Origin: Phoronis australis
Lineage: Eukaryota; Phoronida; Phoronidae
NCBI GenBank assembly: GCA_002633005.1
Contig: NMRA01000248.1
Coordinates: forward strand, 325,846-387,845
Direction: 5' to 3'
Length of the DNA stretch: 62,000 nt
Shown here: positions 34,701 through 47,012 of the stretch, piece after piece
Layout: each line of letters opens with the position of its first letter
Position numbering within the stretch: the first letter of the stretch is position 1
Notes under the pieces: model-generated
Told to the model about the DNA's origin: nothing
Database searches by the model: none
The model's input: only the letters and a program-made list of their open reading frames with translations
Translations under genes and position numbers: made by a program

Positions 34701-35691
34701 ACATCTGAATGCAAGTGGAATTTATCCCCATAGTACCACTACACTCCTTAGTACCAGTCTGTCATGTGAGGGAATGGTGTGTATTGTAGCGGAAATATAC
34801 CAAGGGGGACACGCTATTCTATAATTAAGTTTTTCTCGCATTGACAAGTCGTTACTTTTGCCATTGTGAAGGACTAGAAATTTTGTGATTGGGAAGTGTT
34901 TTTTTGTGCGATTTCCTTTTACATGCACTATTCTGTGACCTGTGTTGTATCTTTGTATTCCAGCCGCCATGAAATGGAAAAGTGATTCATTATCTGATGC
35001 CTACCTCACCTTCATCTCACTTACTTGTCCAGACCTCAAGATCTTCTCCATCCAACATGGCAACCTTAAGAACACAACTGGACCAAACCTTCCAAGCAGT
35101 TTGGAGACGCTGCATCTGACATATTGCTTCATTCCAGTGGAAGATCAAAAATGGTTCCAAAAACTTGGTGACCCCTCGTGCATGCCGAAATTGAAACATT
35201 TAGATTTGAGTCTGAGCTCACAAATATCGAACAAGGAACTGCTTATTCTTAAAAATCGGACGGGTCTTAAAAGTCTCAAGTTGAATTTGTGCTACCGAAT
35301 ATCAGAGACTGGTCTGGGATATATTGCTGAAAATTTAGTCGAATTGGAAGTGCTGGAAATAGATAAGACAGCGGCATGCACAGACCTAAATTTACACCAA
35401 ATATCACGAAATCTCAAAAAGTTAAAGAGACTAATAGTGGGCGACAACAGTAAACTAACTGATAAAGGTTTAGCTGTATTGCCTCTTCTGAAACGTCTCG
35501 AAACGCTATGTATTGGAAAGTGTAAAAGCTTGCAGGAGGAAAGTTTGAGGGTCATGTCTCACGTAAAATGGATGAAGGAATTGATTGTGTGGGAAGATAT
35601 TAGCGATGGTATTGTTGACGAGTTGAAACAGTGTTTGCCAGAGTGTGTCATCACTAGGGGGATGGTATTGTGGGCGGAGCATCACGTGTAA
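31648..35691 (+). CDS. FBXL12: FBXL12-like F-box/LRR protein (three exons)
   Basis: Substrate receptor of an SCF (SKP1-CUL1-F-box) ubiquitin ligase. Exons 31648-31742, 33375-33532 and 34964-35691 join in frame (phases 2 and 1) with GT-AG borders and give 326 codons plus TAA, the length I recall for vertebrate FBXL12. The F-box spans exons 1-2: LPDNIVLEIFKNLSIKELSVAA, then ICKKWYDLSKDKSLWKRLDL. Exon 3 encodes leucine-rich repeats, for example LPSSLETLHLTYCFI, MPKLKHLDLSLSSQISNKEL and LKSLKLNLCYRISETGLGYI. The start MATLV and the short LPSSLETL segment also fit FBXL12 specifically. An AATAAA at 35838-35843 is a likely polyadenylation signal. Other small FBXL proteins are possible, but length and order favour FBXL12. 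Confidence 0.85.
32505..32650. repeat. Two tandem copies of a CTATAGCCCCCCACTTTTTTC repeat
   Basis: Blocks GGCACACCATAGGGGCAGGG / GGTGCACCACAGGGGAG, ATATAGCCCCC/CTATAGCCCCC, CACTTTTTTC and GCCGCCCATGG/GCTGCCCATGG occur twice with a period of about 70 bp. Non-coding repeat in intron 1 of the F-box gene. Confidence 0.8.
33375..33532 (+). CDS. FBXL12: FBXL12-like exon 2
   Basis: Acceptor TTGAATTTCAG, donor AA/GTGAGT. Encodes the second half of the F-box and linker to the LRRs. The open frame extends on both sides but conservation does not. Confidence 0.85.
34136..34282. repeat. Minisatellite, 26-bp unit
   Basis: About five imperfect copies of GGATAACTAGGCAACAATCT-containing units in intron 2 of the FBXL12-like gene. 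Confidence 0.85.
34964..35691 (+). CDS. FBXL12: FBXL12-like exon 3 (LRR region)
   Basis: Acceptor TTTGTATTCCAG at 34952-34963, phase 1. Encodes about six leucine-rich repeats and ends in TAA at 35689-35691. Confidence 0.9.
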
Positions 35692-35837
35692 TGAGGGGGC
35701 GTGGCCAGATGGACTGGACTATACTCTGGTCCATGAATGGCTATTGTTAAAAATTGAATGTGGTGTTGGAAAATTTGATTCAAAATTATGGCGCATAAAG
35801 AAAGTGCATCAAGAGGCAAGACAATGGAGGAAGAGAT

Positions 35838-35843
35838 AATAAA
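35838..35843 (+). terminator. Candidate polyadenylation signal AATAAA
   Basis: First AATAAA after the FBXL12-like stop, 147 bp downstream. Confidence 0.5.
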
Positions 35844-35859
35844 ATTTAATAGCCTAATT

Positions 35860-38370
35860 GATTGAATGCAGACTAATTAATTAAAACAGTTTAATTTTTT
35901 ATTATGAATGGATACATATTGTTTTACTCTGCATTTTATAAGATCATTTTAAATATAATGATTAAAATTGAGGCGGATTACTCAAAGAGTAAGTTGCCAA
36001 ATAAGGGAGCGAATATTGTTTTAAAATGGGGAACACAGAGAGGATGATTCAAACATGATTTGCGTTTATCTTAATCAAATCCTTCAGCTGACCTTGTCTT
36101 AGTTCTTCCGAGAACCGACCATTCCACCAACAAATATAACGGGAGTTTAAGCTAGTGTCCATTAAAACTACAAATGAACACCACTGCCATAAACTTAATA
36201 CATTCTGCGTACAATAGAATCTGCATCCAAACTATGGTAAAAATTGGGCACAAAAATAATTGTTTAAGTTGTCCTATTTCTGTTTTTCAGAAGCTTACCA
36301 CATTGTTGCGGAAATGCTCAAAAATTTACCAAGTGTTGTTTAGTGATAGCTAAGCTATACTAACCATGCCGAAAGCAAAGTAAATTTTCCTGAAAACTTA
36401 TTTTTGTTGATAAATTTGACAAAATTAAATTTCACCTGTCTGCCGTACTGAGTCTCAAAGACAAGATTTTTTTACTGAATGATAATAAAATAATAATAAA
36501 ATAAAAAAATATGGGAATCCTTCCCGGTGAGTTTACGGAGACATTTTTGATTATTTGGCAGATCAGACATAGAATACTGGGCGTGTTAACATTTACAAAA
36601 CTTAAATTGCAAGGTTTTCAAATTTGAAAACTCAACAAGTGTAGTTTTCAATGGACTTAAATGTTACTATGGCTATTAAATTGATAATTAAATTTACACG
36701 GCCGTATATTCATCATCGATACAAACAAAAATCCCCACACTCAGTCATTGATGAAGTCCAACCTGAATGAACCATTGAACAATTTTAATTATTGACAACA
36801 AATACAATGTAACCATTAATAGCATAGTAATAAATTTAAATTACTTCATTTAAAAGGTATATTGAGCACTAGTTCACTAGGGGCAGCTCCATTCAATAGA
36901 TTGAAAACGAGAAGTGTTGCCTTCTCATTTCATCATTTGGTGATTGTCACAAAATGTTTGACACTTGACATTGTCGGAAATGGGGAGTCCCATGGTAATG
37001 GTCATGTTACTTGCTCATTGCTCACTATACCTTTTAACAAATCAGTAAAATACCTTTACAAGTTGTACAATAAAAACACAATTAGTAAAAATTAGACAAA
37101 AACAACAAAGCCAAAGCTTATATAACAGAACTGCATGTAGCATTGTTTCTTAACAAGGAACCACTGGATCCAAGATATATTGCACATCTGTTGTAACAAA
37201 GATTCTGAAGGTCTTTTTTAAAAAAGCACTTCAATTTTCATTATATCTTCCGAAAACCGGCACTATTACTGCACCTGGGTCAAAAATGTTTGAAGCAATT
37301 CACCAATTTTCAGATCTTTCCTCACCAACAGAAATTGTGAAAGGACTGCCAGGGACGCTCAAAATAGATAAACAATCACTATCAATATAGGCACAGACCC
37401 ATAAACCTACATCCTAAACAGTGTGTTTTTTCAAAGAAATCTCATTTGCTCCAGTTTTACCCAAGTGTCTCATATACACGTACTTGCATCTAAATCCAGA
37501 TATAAGCATCTAAAGTAGGCATAAATTAGCATATATAATTGATTTTTCTGAAAACAAGGCCTTTTGTGAAAATATAGTAGACTCAAGTCCATAAAGAATG
37601 AAAATGGGAAAACAAGCACCTTGATTCCTCAGGCAACTCTCATGCAAACCTTCACGATAATGTGTGAAATTGCATGTCGTTAGCCGAACAAACACTTGCA
37701 GTTTCCTCAGAATCTTTGACCATTCGGAGTAAGTCAGCTGGTAAATCTGGACAGTCTACCACGGTATGTTACCACTAAATTACATTATGACATAGGCTAG
37801 TAAATTACATTTAACATTTAAAATAACATTTATAAACATGATCAAACATTATGAGTGTAAACATATAAAATGAGATTCCATCAAGCATGAGATCTATACC
37901 GGTTCTTATCAACATCAAAACCTCAAAATAACTTATAAACTCTTTAATAGTATAAATTCTGATTGCAATGGTGAACCTAAGCTATGATAAAACCACAGCA
38001 TACTGTCTTTTTAATCTCCCTTTTATAGAGAAGCTTTTCAGCTCATTCTTTGGTATATTAAATCATTTCAAAATGTAACTCCTCAATAGTGCCTCTGGTG
38101 CAGAGTTCGTTAAAAACGATACAACATTCGTGTCAGAAAAGGTTGATTTGGACTTAACATGACGATAAAAGGCTTCAAACACTTAATTTCTAAACAACAT
38201 AACTTGGGCAAATATGAGATTCCATTTGACTAGTAAAACAAAGAATGTCAAACTTGAAACGCACACGTAATGCAATTCAATGACTTTTTGGTAACGCTGA
38301 CTAAGCTTTTTAAGAACTTAGGACACATATGGTAGAATGTGTGCACATCATTATTTTCAGAAATAGCTCA
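35860..38370. other. Convergent intergenic region; no gene seen
   Basis: Lies between the 3' ends of the FBXL12-like (+) and FBXO25/32-like (-) genes, so it should hold both 3'UTR tails. TTTATT at 35898-35903 would be an AATAAA for the minus-strand gene but is distant. Confidence 0.4.
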
Positions 38371-38460
38371 TCAGACAGAAAACAAGTTAATGAAATCCTG
38401 GGGGGTCACCATTGTTGGAGCGTTTTCTCTGCAGGGTGCAGCACATGGATGCCCAAGGTA
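38371..38460 (-). CDS. FBXO25/32-like last exon
   Basis: Acceptor TTTGTTTCAG on the minus strand, phase 0. Encodes GHPC, then [11 protein letters not shown] and TGA, the near-invariant C-terminus of the family. Confidence 0.9.
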   Translation of the reverse strand, partial: YLGHPCAAPCRENAPTMVTPQDFINLFSV

Positions 38461-41400
38461 CTGAAACAAAAACCAGAAAAATACTCAACGCCAACCAAAG
38501 TAACTTTTGTCAACTGTCTTGAGAAATAATTAGCTTCCAGTCTATTTGATATCTGGTCGGTGATCCATTTTTCTCCTTTTAACAAGTAATGTGTGTAACT
38601 GTTTTTAATTATTCACCTGTAATTGGGCTTTGTCTATGTATCAGTCACTGTTTCAAAAGGGCCTTTCATACTAACGTCGACGCGTCGATGGTTTGGGTAG
38701 GTCCTGGATTGCAATTGACAGCTCTAGTTAACATCGCAGTTAACAGGTGGATTTAATAGTGCAGCGTCGACGCTGCGGTGCAGTATGAACGCTTAACTTC
38801 AATCCAATCGAAGTTATCGCCAGGTGCCACTGTTATCGTCAACAGTTGCAAGGTAGTGCCGTCACTAATAGGTGCTTCTATTTTGCTCTAATAATAACCA
38901 ATCGATTTCAAAATAAGTTCAATGTCACTTAGCACATGTAAATGTTTCCAAATTGAAACATTGAAACAAATGTTAGCTTGCAATGCTACCTTGCGATAAC
39001 TTCGATGACGACAGCGGCACCAACCGCTTACTTCGATGTTCATCAACTACCGATGCCAGTATGAACGGTCCAGTTAATTGCGCTGTTTACGTCGAGGCTC
39101 CGCTCAGACCGGAGTTAAGTCAGTATGAAAGGGCCTAATGACTCAGAAATATAGAGTTGTCAGTGACCTCCGAAATGAGTTTTCAGTTTGAGAATATTGT
39201 GCTTATTGGTTTGGTCCCTTTAACAGTTTTAATGATTAAGCAATTTTCACGATTAAAACTGAATTAAAATGAAAAATGTTGATACGTGATCAGAGATTCA
39301 TTATTACACAGGCTAGAATAAAACATCTTACCTTCCAGAAAAGACAAGAGCAGTAGTCGCACAGGAAGATGGAATCTACGTAGTCTTCCTTTCGGCCATG
39401 TTGTCTGATAGAACACAAAGTTGACCAAGTTAATTCAGTGGCAGATCTTGAGGGGAGAATTCATTTTGGAGGCAATTAAGTGACTTGGAAAGTGTTCATT
39501 AAGTGGACACTGAGATTTTGAAACAGTATAATGAGTAAAGGAAATAGCCTTCGGATAGAAATATATTCAAAACATGTGGGTCCCTTATCATACAAAAGAC
39601 CAGGACAGTGAACTGTTTTCAATTTGGTCAGATGCAAAACAGCCTAGTGAATATCAAGTCAAACGTCACAGAACAATTAAAATAATGACCCTATGCTTGT
39701 GTAGCCCACTCCTCACCAGTCGAGAGCTGGCAAGAATCAATTCTACCACTGTGAAGTTGTCAGGCTTTGTCTAATATTGAGCCTGAAATTTGATTAGGTA
39801 ACTTGAACGTGGGATATACCGGTGTAATGGTTATAACTTATTTATGAATCACATATTTCCATGTTTAGTGAAAATACCGGGTATGTAATGGGAGTAGATG
39901 AGGCAATTTGGACCACCCCAGATAAGAAAAGACATGCTGTCACACCGAGTCCTAACCTTATAAAGACGTCAAAATGACGTCATGCCATTTTGACGTCATG
40001 GTTAACTATCCCATAGTTACATGATTGAGTTAGAGTGAGGTGGAAAGAATGCAGAAGAGACCAGAAGAACACGTCTAAATAATTTGAAAATTCGTTTGGC
40101 AATTCATCACTTATTTTGCACACGCTGGCATGGCCAACAGGAGAAGTTTGTCAAAATTTCTTCACAAAAATAAGGATTAGACAAATTTATTCTTTTGATA
40201 GCATGGTTTGTATTGTAGTTGCCATAAAACAACTTTTGGGAAAATTTCCATAATTTTCAGTAAAGCACTCAGCCTTAGCAAAATGGAAAAACAACAATTT
40301 TGACAATTATTTTTGTGCAAAAGAAGTGGAGAATTATTGCAACCGAATAGAAAACAAATGACAATTATAAGGGATTCTGAAATTTTTTCAAATTAAAATA
40401 TCTTTTGTCAACTAAAACATGGAATTAATAGATGTACCCAAGCATTCTATTATTTCCAGGTTTTCTGTCGATAAAGGATATTTATATTAAAAAATTTCAG
40501 AATTCCTTGTAACCCATTTTATGAGTGAGAGTATCTAACTGTGATCATGATTGATCTATATTTCCTCATTTAGTCGCAGATTTATCATTTAATTTAAAAT
40601 AAGCATTTAGGAAATTTTCACTGTCCAACGAGAAATTTTTGAAAACTCTTTATCATAACCATATATCAATAAAGCATAAAAATATTTCCAGGTGATCAGT
40701 GCAATGGGCCAACATGCGAGGCCTGCGCACGTCTGATACAACGTGTATCAGACCGCCTGCAATTATTTTTTTTATATCATGAACAAGAGATGGTATCAAA
40801 GTGAACAAAAACATTATAAGTATCTAAAGCATACCTGAACAAGTTTCTATAAATAATTTTCCAGTCATCCTCAACCAATGAACTTTCTTCACTGTTGCTG
40901 TTGTCATGGTTGCTGTCAACCGTTTTCCTTTTCACGAGTCTTTTTATCTCGTGCTCAATCTGAGCATTGTTGAAGTGATAATAACACATCTTGCGCCACA
41001 GAGGTTTGTCCAACACCAGGGGGAGCAGTTCTTTAGTTGCCATTCCAATTCGGATGATGTCGGAATGATCAGACAAACAATTGATAATGTGGCGTAACAC
41101 TTCCACTGGAAGGTCATTCAAGGTCACCCCATTGCCATTCTACAAAAGAACGCATTTTCATGGTAAAAATGAACACGATTCAACAAGACTTGCTCCTCTG
41201 TGTCACTAATTTCGACTCTGTTGACAACACAACAGTCGTCTTAGCTATTGATGTGTAGATGAGAGAGTCGGCAGTGTTAAACATGTGCAGATGAGAGAGT
41301 CAGCAGTGTTAAACATGTGCTGGGGTCTCAGTGTGTATTTGGAATCAATTGTGACAAGCAGCTGTACAGTTCTGGTGTATTCTTTTTCTTCATCCCAGCC

Positions 41401-44400
41401 AGGGCATGACACGAACAAATCAACAAATTTTTCTCCAAGCCTTTTTGTAAAGCTTCCTCTAACACCAAGAAGAGGTGCATTGCATAAAAGCATAAGAATC
41501 TCGCCAAAAAGCAAGAGAACGCAATGCCACACGAGTGAAAGAAGGCGAGTACGCTCTGGTGTTTTCTAATGTACCCAGCAACATGGGGCTACTGAAGTGA
41601 TTGGTCGGTGAGGTTAGAATGTTGAATTATGGGACAAGTCGCTGTTTTTGTTCCATACGTGAAAATTTCTTGCTCCAAGTGTTTTGCAAGAGCCATGCAT
41701 GGTGTATGGAACTCAGCCACAATATCGAAACCAAATATACTTCCATCTTTGAAACAAAATAAAACTTTTGAACCCTTGACAACCTGCAGAGTTGAGAGTG
41801 AGTGAATGGCAACCTGAATAGGACCGTAATGCCAAATCAGCGAATATTACTTAACTTTTGCGCAAGCTAGTTGTAAATTGGAGTTAATAAAAAATCACAT
41901 ATTGAGAGACTGATTGGTTGAAGGCAGACGTTATTCACATCAAACCGCAGAACATCTTTTTGTGGCTCAAAGTGAACTTTAGCAGCAATAATTACATTTC
42001 GTTGATAAAAAAAATTATTGTGCAATAGCAGGTTCAGAATCAGTGGGTAAAATATCCAAAGTTGGGTTTACTATATCCTTCTAAAATGAGCGCACTTCAA
42101 TAGACAGAGGTCTTACTGAGTCGATTTGTATGGTGTTGAGTTTGTCTTGCATCCGCGTGACCGTTTCCATGTGAGACAGCCACAACTGTTGACTGCCTAA
42201 GTGGTCGTATGTGTGGTCTTCAAGGGCAGCTTTCAGGCAGTCTAGCAACTTCTGCATTTGGAGAGGCTTCAGCTGAGTCTTGACAACTGTGTAATAAAAA
42301 ATGAAGTCACTATTTTATTAATTTCCTAACAAAAAATTGTGAAACATTCAACCATTTTGAATCACCATTCTTGATCGTTATTATGTCAGACCCAAACTGA
42401 TGGTCCACTATATGACTAAACACGTTTCATGCTTTAAATCCACAGTAAATTGAAAATACTACCAAAAATTTTCAGCTTCTCCGTGGACAGTTTCCATGGC
42501 TACGTAGCCACAGGACATCACACTGATGAAGGCGTCGGACATAATATCTGAGATGCTGAAAATTTCTGATTATTTTTTTTTTCAATTTATCTGTCTATTC
42601 AAAACATGGAATGTACTTGTGTTCAAACTGAATGCTATTCTTCTGTTACTGGAATAACAGCATGTATGACGGCAGTATTTCCTGGAAAAATAAACCTATT
42701 AAGAAAAAATGCAAAGTTGTCAATAACATAAAGAATAAATGAGCAAGTGTCCCTTTCCTGAGTAAAAATAGCATACCTGTTGCTATTGCAGTATTGATCA
42801 TATCTTACAAACCTACAACAGTACATTGTGTTAAACTGCAGGTAACCATAGTAACTTCTCTTATTCTATAATGAAATTCAGTATCCATAACACGATCAAT
42901 CTTATTATTATAATTATTTTTTAATATTTGCACACTCGCATTATGGTCCTATTCAGGTTGTCATTCACTCACTCGTCTGCATCTTTCCAGTTCCATAGCA
43001 AGGTCAAGGGTGTAGGAGACAAATTAAAGGTTAAACCTTCAAAGAAAAAATTATTTTAACAATACTTTGTTTCCCCCTAAATGGCTGCCGCAAGCAAAAT
43101 GAAACAGCAAGAGCGTGAAGCATAACCAAACATTAAGTTCAGGGGGTCTCCTCAGACGGCGGAATCATGGTGCCATTTTATTTTTAGTCCACTGACAGAT
43201 TTTGTGAATGGAAGGTCCACATCCCCGGGCCCCTGCAACTTTCAGCCGCCTGTCCACATACTATCGCACTTTGCCCAATTGCCAATGCAACATGTTGGGC
43301 CCCCCTTATGGTATCTTAGATTTGCCACTGGTTTCTTATAACTCTCGATTTTGAATATTATTTATACACTTTACAGTACCTCTTGGTCCTGCCCAAGATT
43401 GCTACAGTAGTTTTTAGAATAAACTAGACAGACTTCGACCAAATTCTTTCACACTGATAAGTGTTGACAAATTTTTTGGCTGTACTTATTTGGCAATTAA
43501 GTAAAATATTAGTCGCAATAAGCATTTTTGTTGAACTCAAGTCACACGTACATGAAATTGGGTCATTATTCCTACTTGCATAAATTCTCCATCATGTTTC
43601 AAAACGAGGTGTTGTGTCCAAACTACAATGGTTCTGCGCTTTCCCATTAGGAGGCATTACGTCCTGAAGAGCAATGTACGAGTGCCACCTTACTTAAAAG
43701 CGCCAATACCAAATAGTGCCTAACCACTGATGGCTTATTTGTACATGAATCTTTCAAGGCAAGTTGTTGCAATTTTGACAAAATGCATAGACCTATAGTT
43801 GTTGACATTTTACAAAAACGTTTTCCAATAAATGGATATTTAGTCATGGTTTTGTGCACAGGAACTTTGTTAAAATTTAACGCTGTCCTGAATACTTCGA
43901 AAACTAAAAAACATGGATTAGTCATGAAAATAAGTTTTGGCAGCCAAGAAAAGGCAGACTGGCTAGATTAAAATTACCTTGATTCAATAACTGTTCAAGA
44001 ATGCAGAACAGCTGTCTTTGTGCATCACCACTCATGTAAGACATCTTCTTTTTTACCAAAAGTTGCAGCAGCTGAAACAGGAATTTTTTTATTAATTTTT
44101 GTTCATGGCATAGAGTATTAGGCTGCTTAATGTCCAGAGCACTAAATACGAAAAATTTAAAAAGAAATGGGTTTCCCATTAAAGATATATTTTGCATGCT
44201 CATTACTATGCTAATATATAACAGGAACTAAACAACGATGCTATTTTAACAGACTCTACGGTTACAAAGTGCAGTTGTATTCACTGACAATTTGCCAAAA
44301 TGTGAAAACAAAAAAAAATTCGGCAAATAGGTGACCTTTGCACTAATGACATAATTTGGGGACTCACATAGCCCGCACTGATCATGCAGTGTCATTCCGC

Positions 44401-47012
44401 AACACCATGTCATGATACTTACTGGACACAGTTCAATGATTTGCGGAAAAAGATTTTCACCACAAAACTTGTTATTAAAAACTACTTCATATTCAGGTTG
44501 TTGCTACATGTTGTGTTTGGAACTAATTTGGCCAAAGAAACAGAAATAATTAGCCTGAAATTTCTACTTTAAGTAAAGTTTAAGCGATGGTGGTCGTTCA
44601 AAAATGAAATTTCAATCACGCTTTACCCTGTAATGCCACTACTCGGTGTATATTGTCAATGATGACGAAGGTGAAAGTTATAAGTCAGGTATGCATAATC
44701 TTCATATGTGTAGTAATTAATAATTTGCTAATTGTCTTTTCTGAGAAGGTACATATTTCTCTTTACCTTCCAGACATAATCTTGTCTTCTTCTGTCCTTG
44801 ACCCCACCAATGATGTCCAGTTTATTCAAACCATCGCACAATGTGGGGCTTATGTTGTTCTGTAATTTGTGTGAGCTCATCAACAAAAATGTGATACTTT
44901 AATTAATCAAACACGGCTGCATTCTACAGACACAAGAACCTTGTTAAAATGCAAGATCATGCAAGACTTCACGACATATCATCCTGGATTACAGGCAAAG
45001 CACGTGATCAAACAAGCTTTAAAAACTCAAATTCTTGAGTCCACAGGACACAGCCTAGGTTGGGGGAAATTAACCCAATCAGGCAAGTAAAAGACATAGC
45101 ACACTGAGGCAGTTAGGTAACACTTCATGATTTTGGAGATTAGTCAGCATCACTGTTTGAATAATTATCAAATAACAAAAAATGCCACTAATTGTCTTCA
45201 CCTAGATTAAAATGTACAGCAGCCTGACGCAGTCAGACATTACCATTTGCAGGTCAGCCATTTTCTGGACCGAATCCTAATCCCAAACTGCATTAAGTTG
45301 TTACTATATGAAAAGTATGCCAAGACTTGGCACCACACAATCTGACTCACCAATATTCTCTTTTAGACAACAAATGGGAACAGACAACTCACGTGAACAT
45401 TAAATACCTTTATACAGAAAACACATGCCTTGAAAATCTGCCAGAAATATTCCATTAAGTTAAAAAGATGCACCACCATTGTTGGACAATTGCCATATGG
45501 TGAATAACAAGTCTGGTGGCATGTGATACCCGTCTGTACTGCAGATGACCCATAGCACTATCTCTATCTCTTATTTCTAGACAGCAGAATTGGATTTCTC
45601 TTCATATCATGCAGCACATTGCAAGTTATATGAGAAATCAATTAGATTTTTTACTGGCAACAACATAGTTCCTGGCTCTTTCTTTACATTTTCAGGCAAG
45701 CCCTGTAAGAACTCCACAAAGCATCGCCGTGACTACGAAGTATGATACAGCGCTGTAGTTTAATGAAATGCATTGTAATTCCCAGAATCAAGCAGCTTAA
45801 ATTCAGCTTTCAAGTGTTTTTAATCATGCAAAATCATATTTGGAGCAAGGAATTTGTGAATTACAACTCATTAAAAGATCACATTTCACATTGCAATAAA
45901 AATTGACCATTTTATTAACAAGATATAAGTAAATGCATGCTCACACTGAGCCTAAAATGGGGAGAGGTGCTCGAATTTGTGAGAATGTGGACCTTTTACT
46001 TAATATTCACAGGGTATGTTCAGAGCTATGAATTGTGCATTTGCCGAATTTTGGTAGTTCCTGCCTTTTTAGTGGAATTTTGTCTCGTTTTCTACATTTG
46101 GAGTTTTTGTTTCTCTGAGGCAGATGCTTTTGCCCACTTTGCCAAATGGGGGGTGCCCGGGTGCCCGCATGAAATCAATGGATGTGTACATATAAAAAAA
46201 AAACAAAAAAACAGCAGGCCTACCTCATGTGTCCTTCTGGAGGGTACAAAGATGTACGGCTGGTAGATCGTACTTATCTCCAGGTATTGGCCATCCACCA
46301 TGGCCAGCAATCTGTATAATGTAAATAGATCTATATTCTCCAACGTAATTTTTGTAAGAAAACCACAGACTGAAAAGCAGTGAAAATCAACATGTTCGAT
46401 TCGCACCAGCGTTCAAAATACACGCTGGCCTGGGCCCAGTGAATTTGTGGCTTCGCAGAAGGGCCAGTACCATCGAGACTAACTCAGGGCCTGGCGGGCC
46501 AGCTCATTTATTTCCTGAAGTTCAAACACTGGTTTGCAGTGTATTTTTGGAGGGATATCGTGTACTTGGCAAGGCACAAAAACATCACACAATTTCTATT
46601 TCGTCTCTTCTTAGCTTACTACTAAATGTGTTTCTGGACAGGACATAGTATTTTTCAAGAATCTGGATAGGTGCCAAATGGTTGACAGGATATTACGCTT
46701 AACGAAGAAAAGGATCCATTCATGGAGACAGACTCTTAGAATAATTTTGAAAATTCAGATACAGTTATTGCTGTAAATATCACAACAGAGACCACGAAAA
46801 AAAAACAGAGACAGAATCATTAAAGGCAGCGACTGAGGCGCACACGCAGCTATCGGATCAGCTGATTACGAAACAAAAACAAACCTGGACACGACACTTT
46901 CGTTCAAATTCTCGAGGAATCTAGATCTCCAAATCTTCATTTTCTGCCATCCTTCATCTGTTCTGATCCATCGTTCACCTGGTGACCGCCAATCTTGTCC
47001 AAGAAACGGCAT
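38371..47012 (-). CDS. FBXO25/FBXO32 (atrogin-1)-like F-box protein
   Basis: SCF ubiquitin-ligase substrate receptor of the FBXO25/FBXO32 subfamily, which in vertebrates acts in muscle atrophy (FBXO32). Seven exons are recognised, 5' to 3': 47012-46885, 46369-46224, 44071-43978, 42286-42117, 41139-40835, 39404-39332 and 38460-38371. Diagnostic matches are the N-terminus [22 protein letters not shown], the helical [18 protein letters not shown], the [17 protein letters not shown] segment, the F-box [16 protein letters not shown] with [11 protein letters not shown], a CDYC cysteine pair, and the C-terminus [10 protein letters not shown]. Phases agree at all joins from the second exon on. The first exon's best donor (phase 2) does not fit the second exon (phase 1), so an exon may be missing or a weaker donor is used. 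It cannot be assigned to FBXO25 or FBXO32 singly; invertebrates usually have one ancestral copy. Confidence 0.85.
38659..39135. mobile_element. MITE with GGGCCTTTCATACT ends, 477 bp
   Basis: GGGCCTTTCATACT at the left end is matched by AGTATGAAAGGGCC at the right. Inverted similarity continues weakly inward (CGTCGACG / CGTCGA, AGTATGAACG motifs). No ORF. It lies in the last intron of the FBXO gene. The target duplication is not recognisable. Confidence 0.75.
39332..39404 (-). CDS. FBXO25/32-like penultimate exon
   Basis: 73 nt, incoming phase 2, outgoing phase 0. Encodes [10 protein letters not shown] then [11 protein letters not shown], equivalent to the family segment with the cysteine pair before a TW/SWK. 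Confidence 0.85.
39965..39998. promoter_or_regulatory. Cluster of CRE-type TGACGTCA palindromes
   Basis: TGACGTCA occurs perfectly at 39975-39982 and 39991-39998, and GACGTC at 39965-39970. Two full 8-bp CREs within 24 bp is unlikely by chance in AT-rich DNA. It is intronic in the FBXO gene; regulatory use is inferred. Confidence 0.45.
40835..41139 (-). CDS. FBXO25/32-like F-box exon
   Basis: Acceptor TTCTTTTGTAG, donor TTCAG/GTATGC. Carries the whole F-box plus a lysine-rich linker and [11 protein letters not shown]. Phase 0 in, phase 2 out. The visible ATG is internal, not a start. Confidence 0.9.
41140..42116. other. FBXO intron; short tandem duplication
   Basis: About 35 bp containing ATGAGAGAGTC.GCAGTGTTAA is repeated in tandem near 41259-41328. 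No other exon seen. Confidence 0.5.
42117..42286 (-). CDS. FBXO25/32-like fourth recognised exon
   Basis: 170 nt, phase 1 in, phase 0 out (donor TCA/GTAAGA). Helical segment [20 protein letters not shown] and [18 protein letters not shown] aligns with the vertebrate sequence just before the F-box. Confidence 0.85.
42287..43977. other. FBXO intron, no further feature
   Basis: AT-rich; open frames such as 43647-43925 have no family resemblance and no suitable splice sites. Confidence 0.5.
43978..44071 (-). CDS. FBXO25/32-like third recognised exon
   Basis: 94 nt, phase 0 in, phase 1 out. Encodes [20 protein letters not shown] and [11 protein letters not shown], matching the family's LL.LIAKSQL.SLSG.AQKN..NIL block. 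Confidence 0.85.
44072..46223. other. FBXO intron, no further feature
   Basis: About 2.1 kb without recognisable exon or repeat. Confidence 0.5.
46224..46369 (-). CDS. FBXO25/32-like second recognised exon (tentative)
   Basis: 146 nt with acceptor CTGCTTTTCAG and donor GAG/GTAGGC, phase 1 in, phase 0 out, which fits the next exon. Encodes [20 protein letters not shown] and a VPSRRTHE end comparable to the family's SRRFNYV. Similarity to vertebrate proteins is weak here, and a second frame is also open. Confidence 0.55.
46885..47012 (-). CDS. FBXO25/32-like first coding exon
   Basis: Begins ATG at 47012-47010. [12 protein letters not shown] is practically identical to the vertebrate start, followed by [11 protein letters not shown]. 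Most probable donor is TCCAG/GTTTGT (phase 2). Confidence 0.85.

Noticed and set aside
43647-43925. 92-aa minus-strand frame as an extra FBXO exon
   Set aside because: No family similarity, and the phases of the neighbouring exons (1 and 1) already join directly.
46440-46570. Minus-strand open run between the first two FBXO exons as the missing exon
   Set aside because: It shows no resemblance to the conserved EKWIYVHK...RLDF block and has no good acceptor, so it was not included in the gene model.
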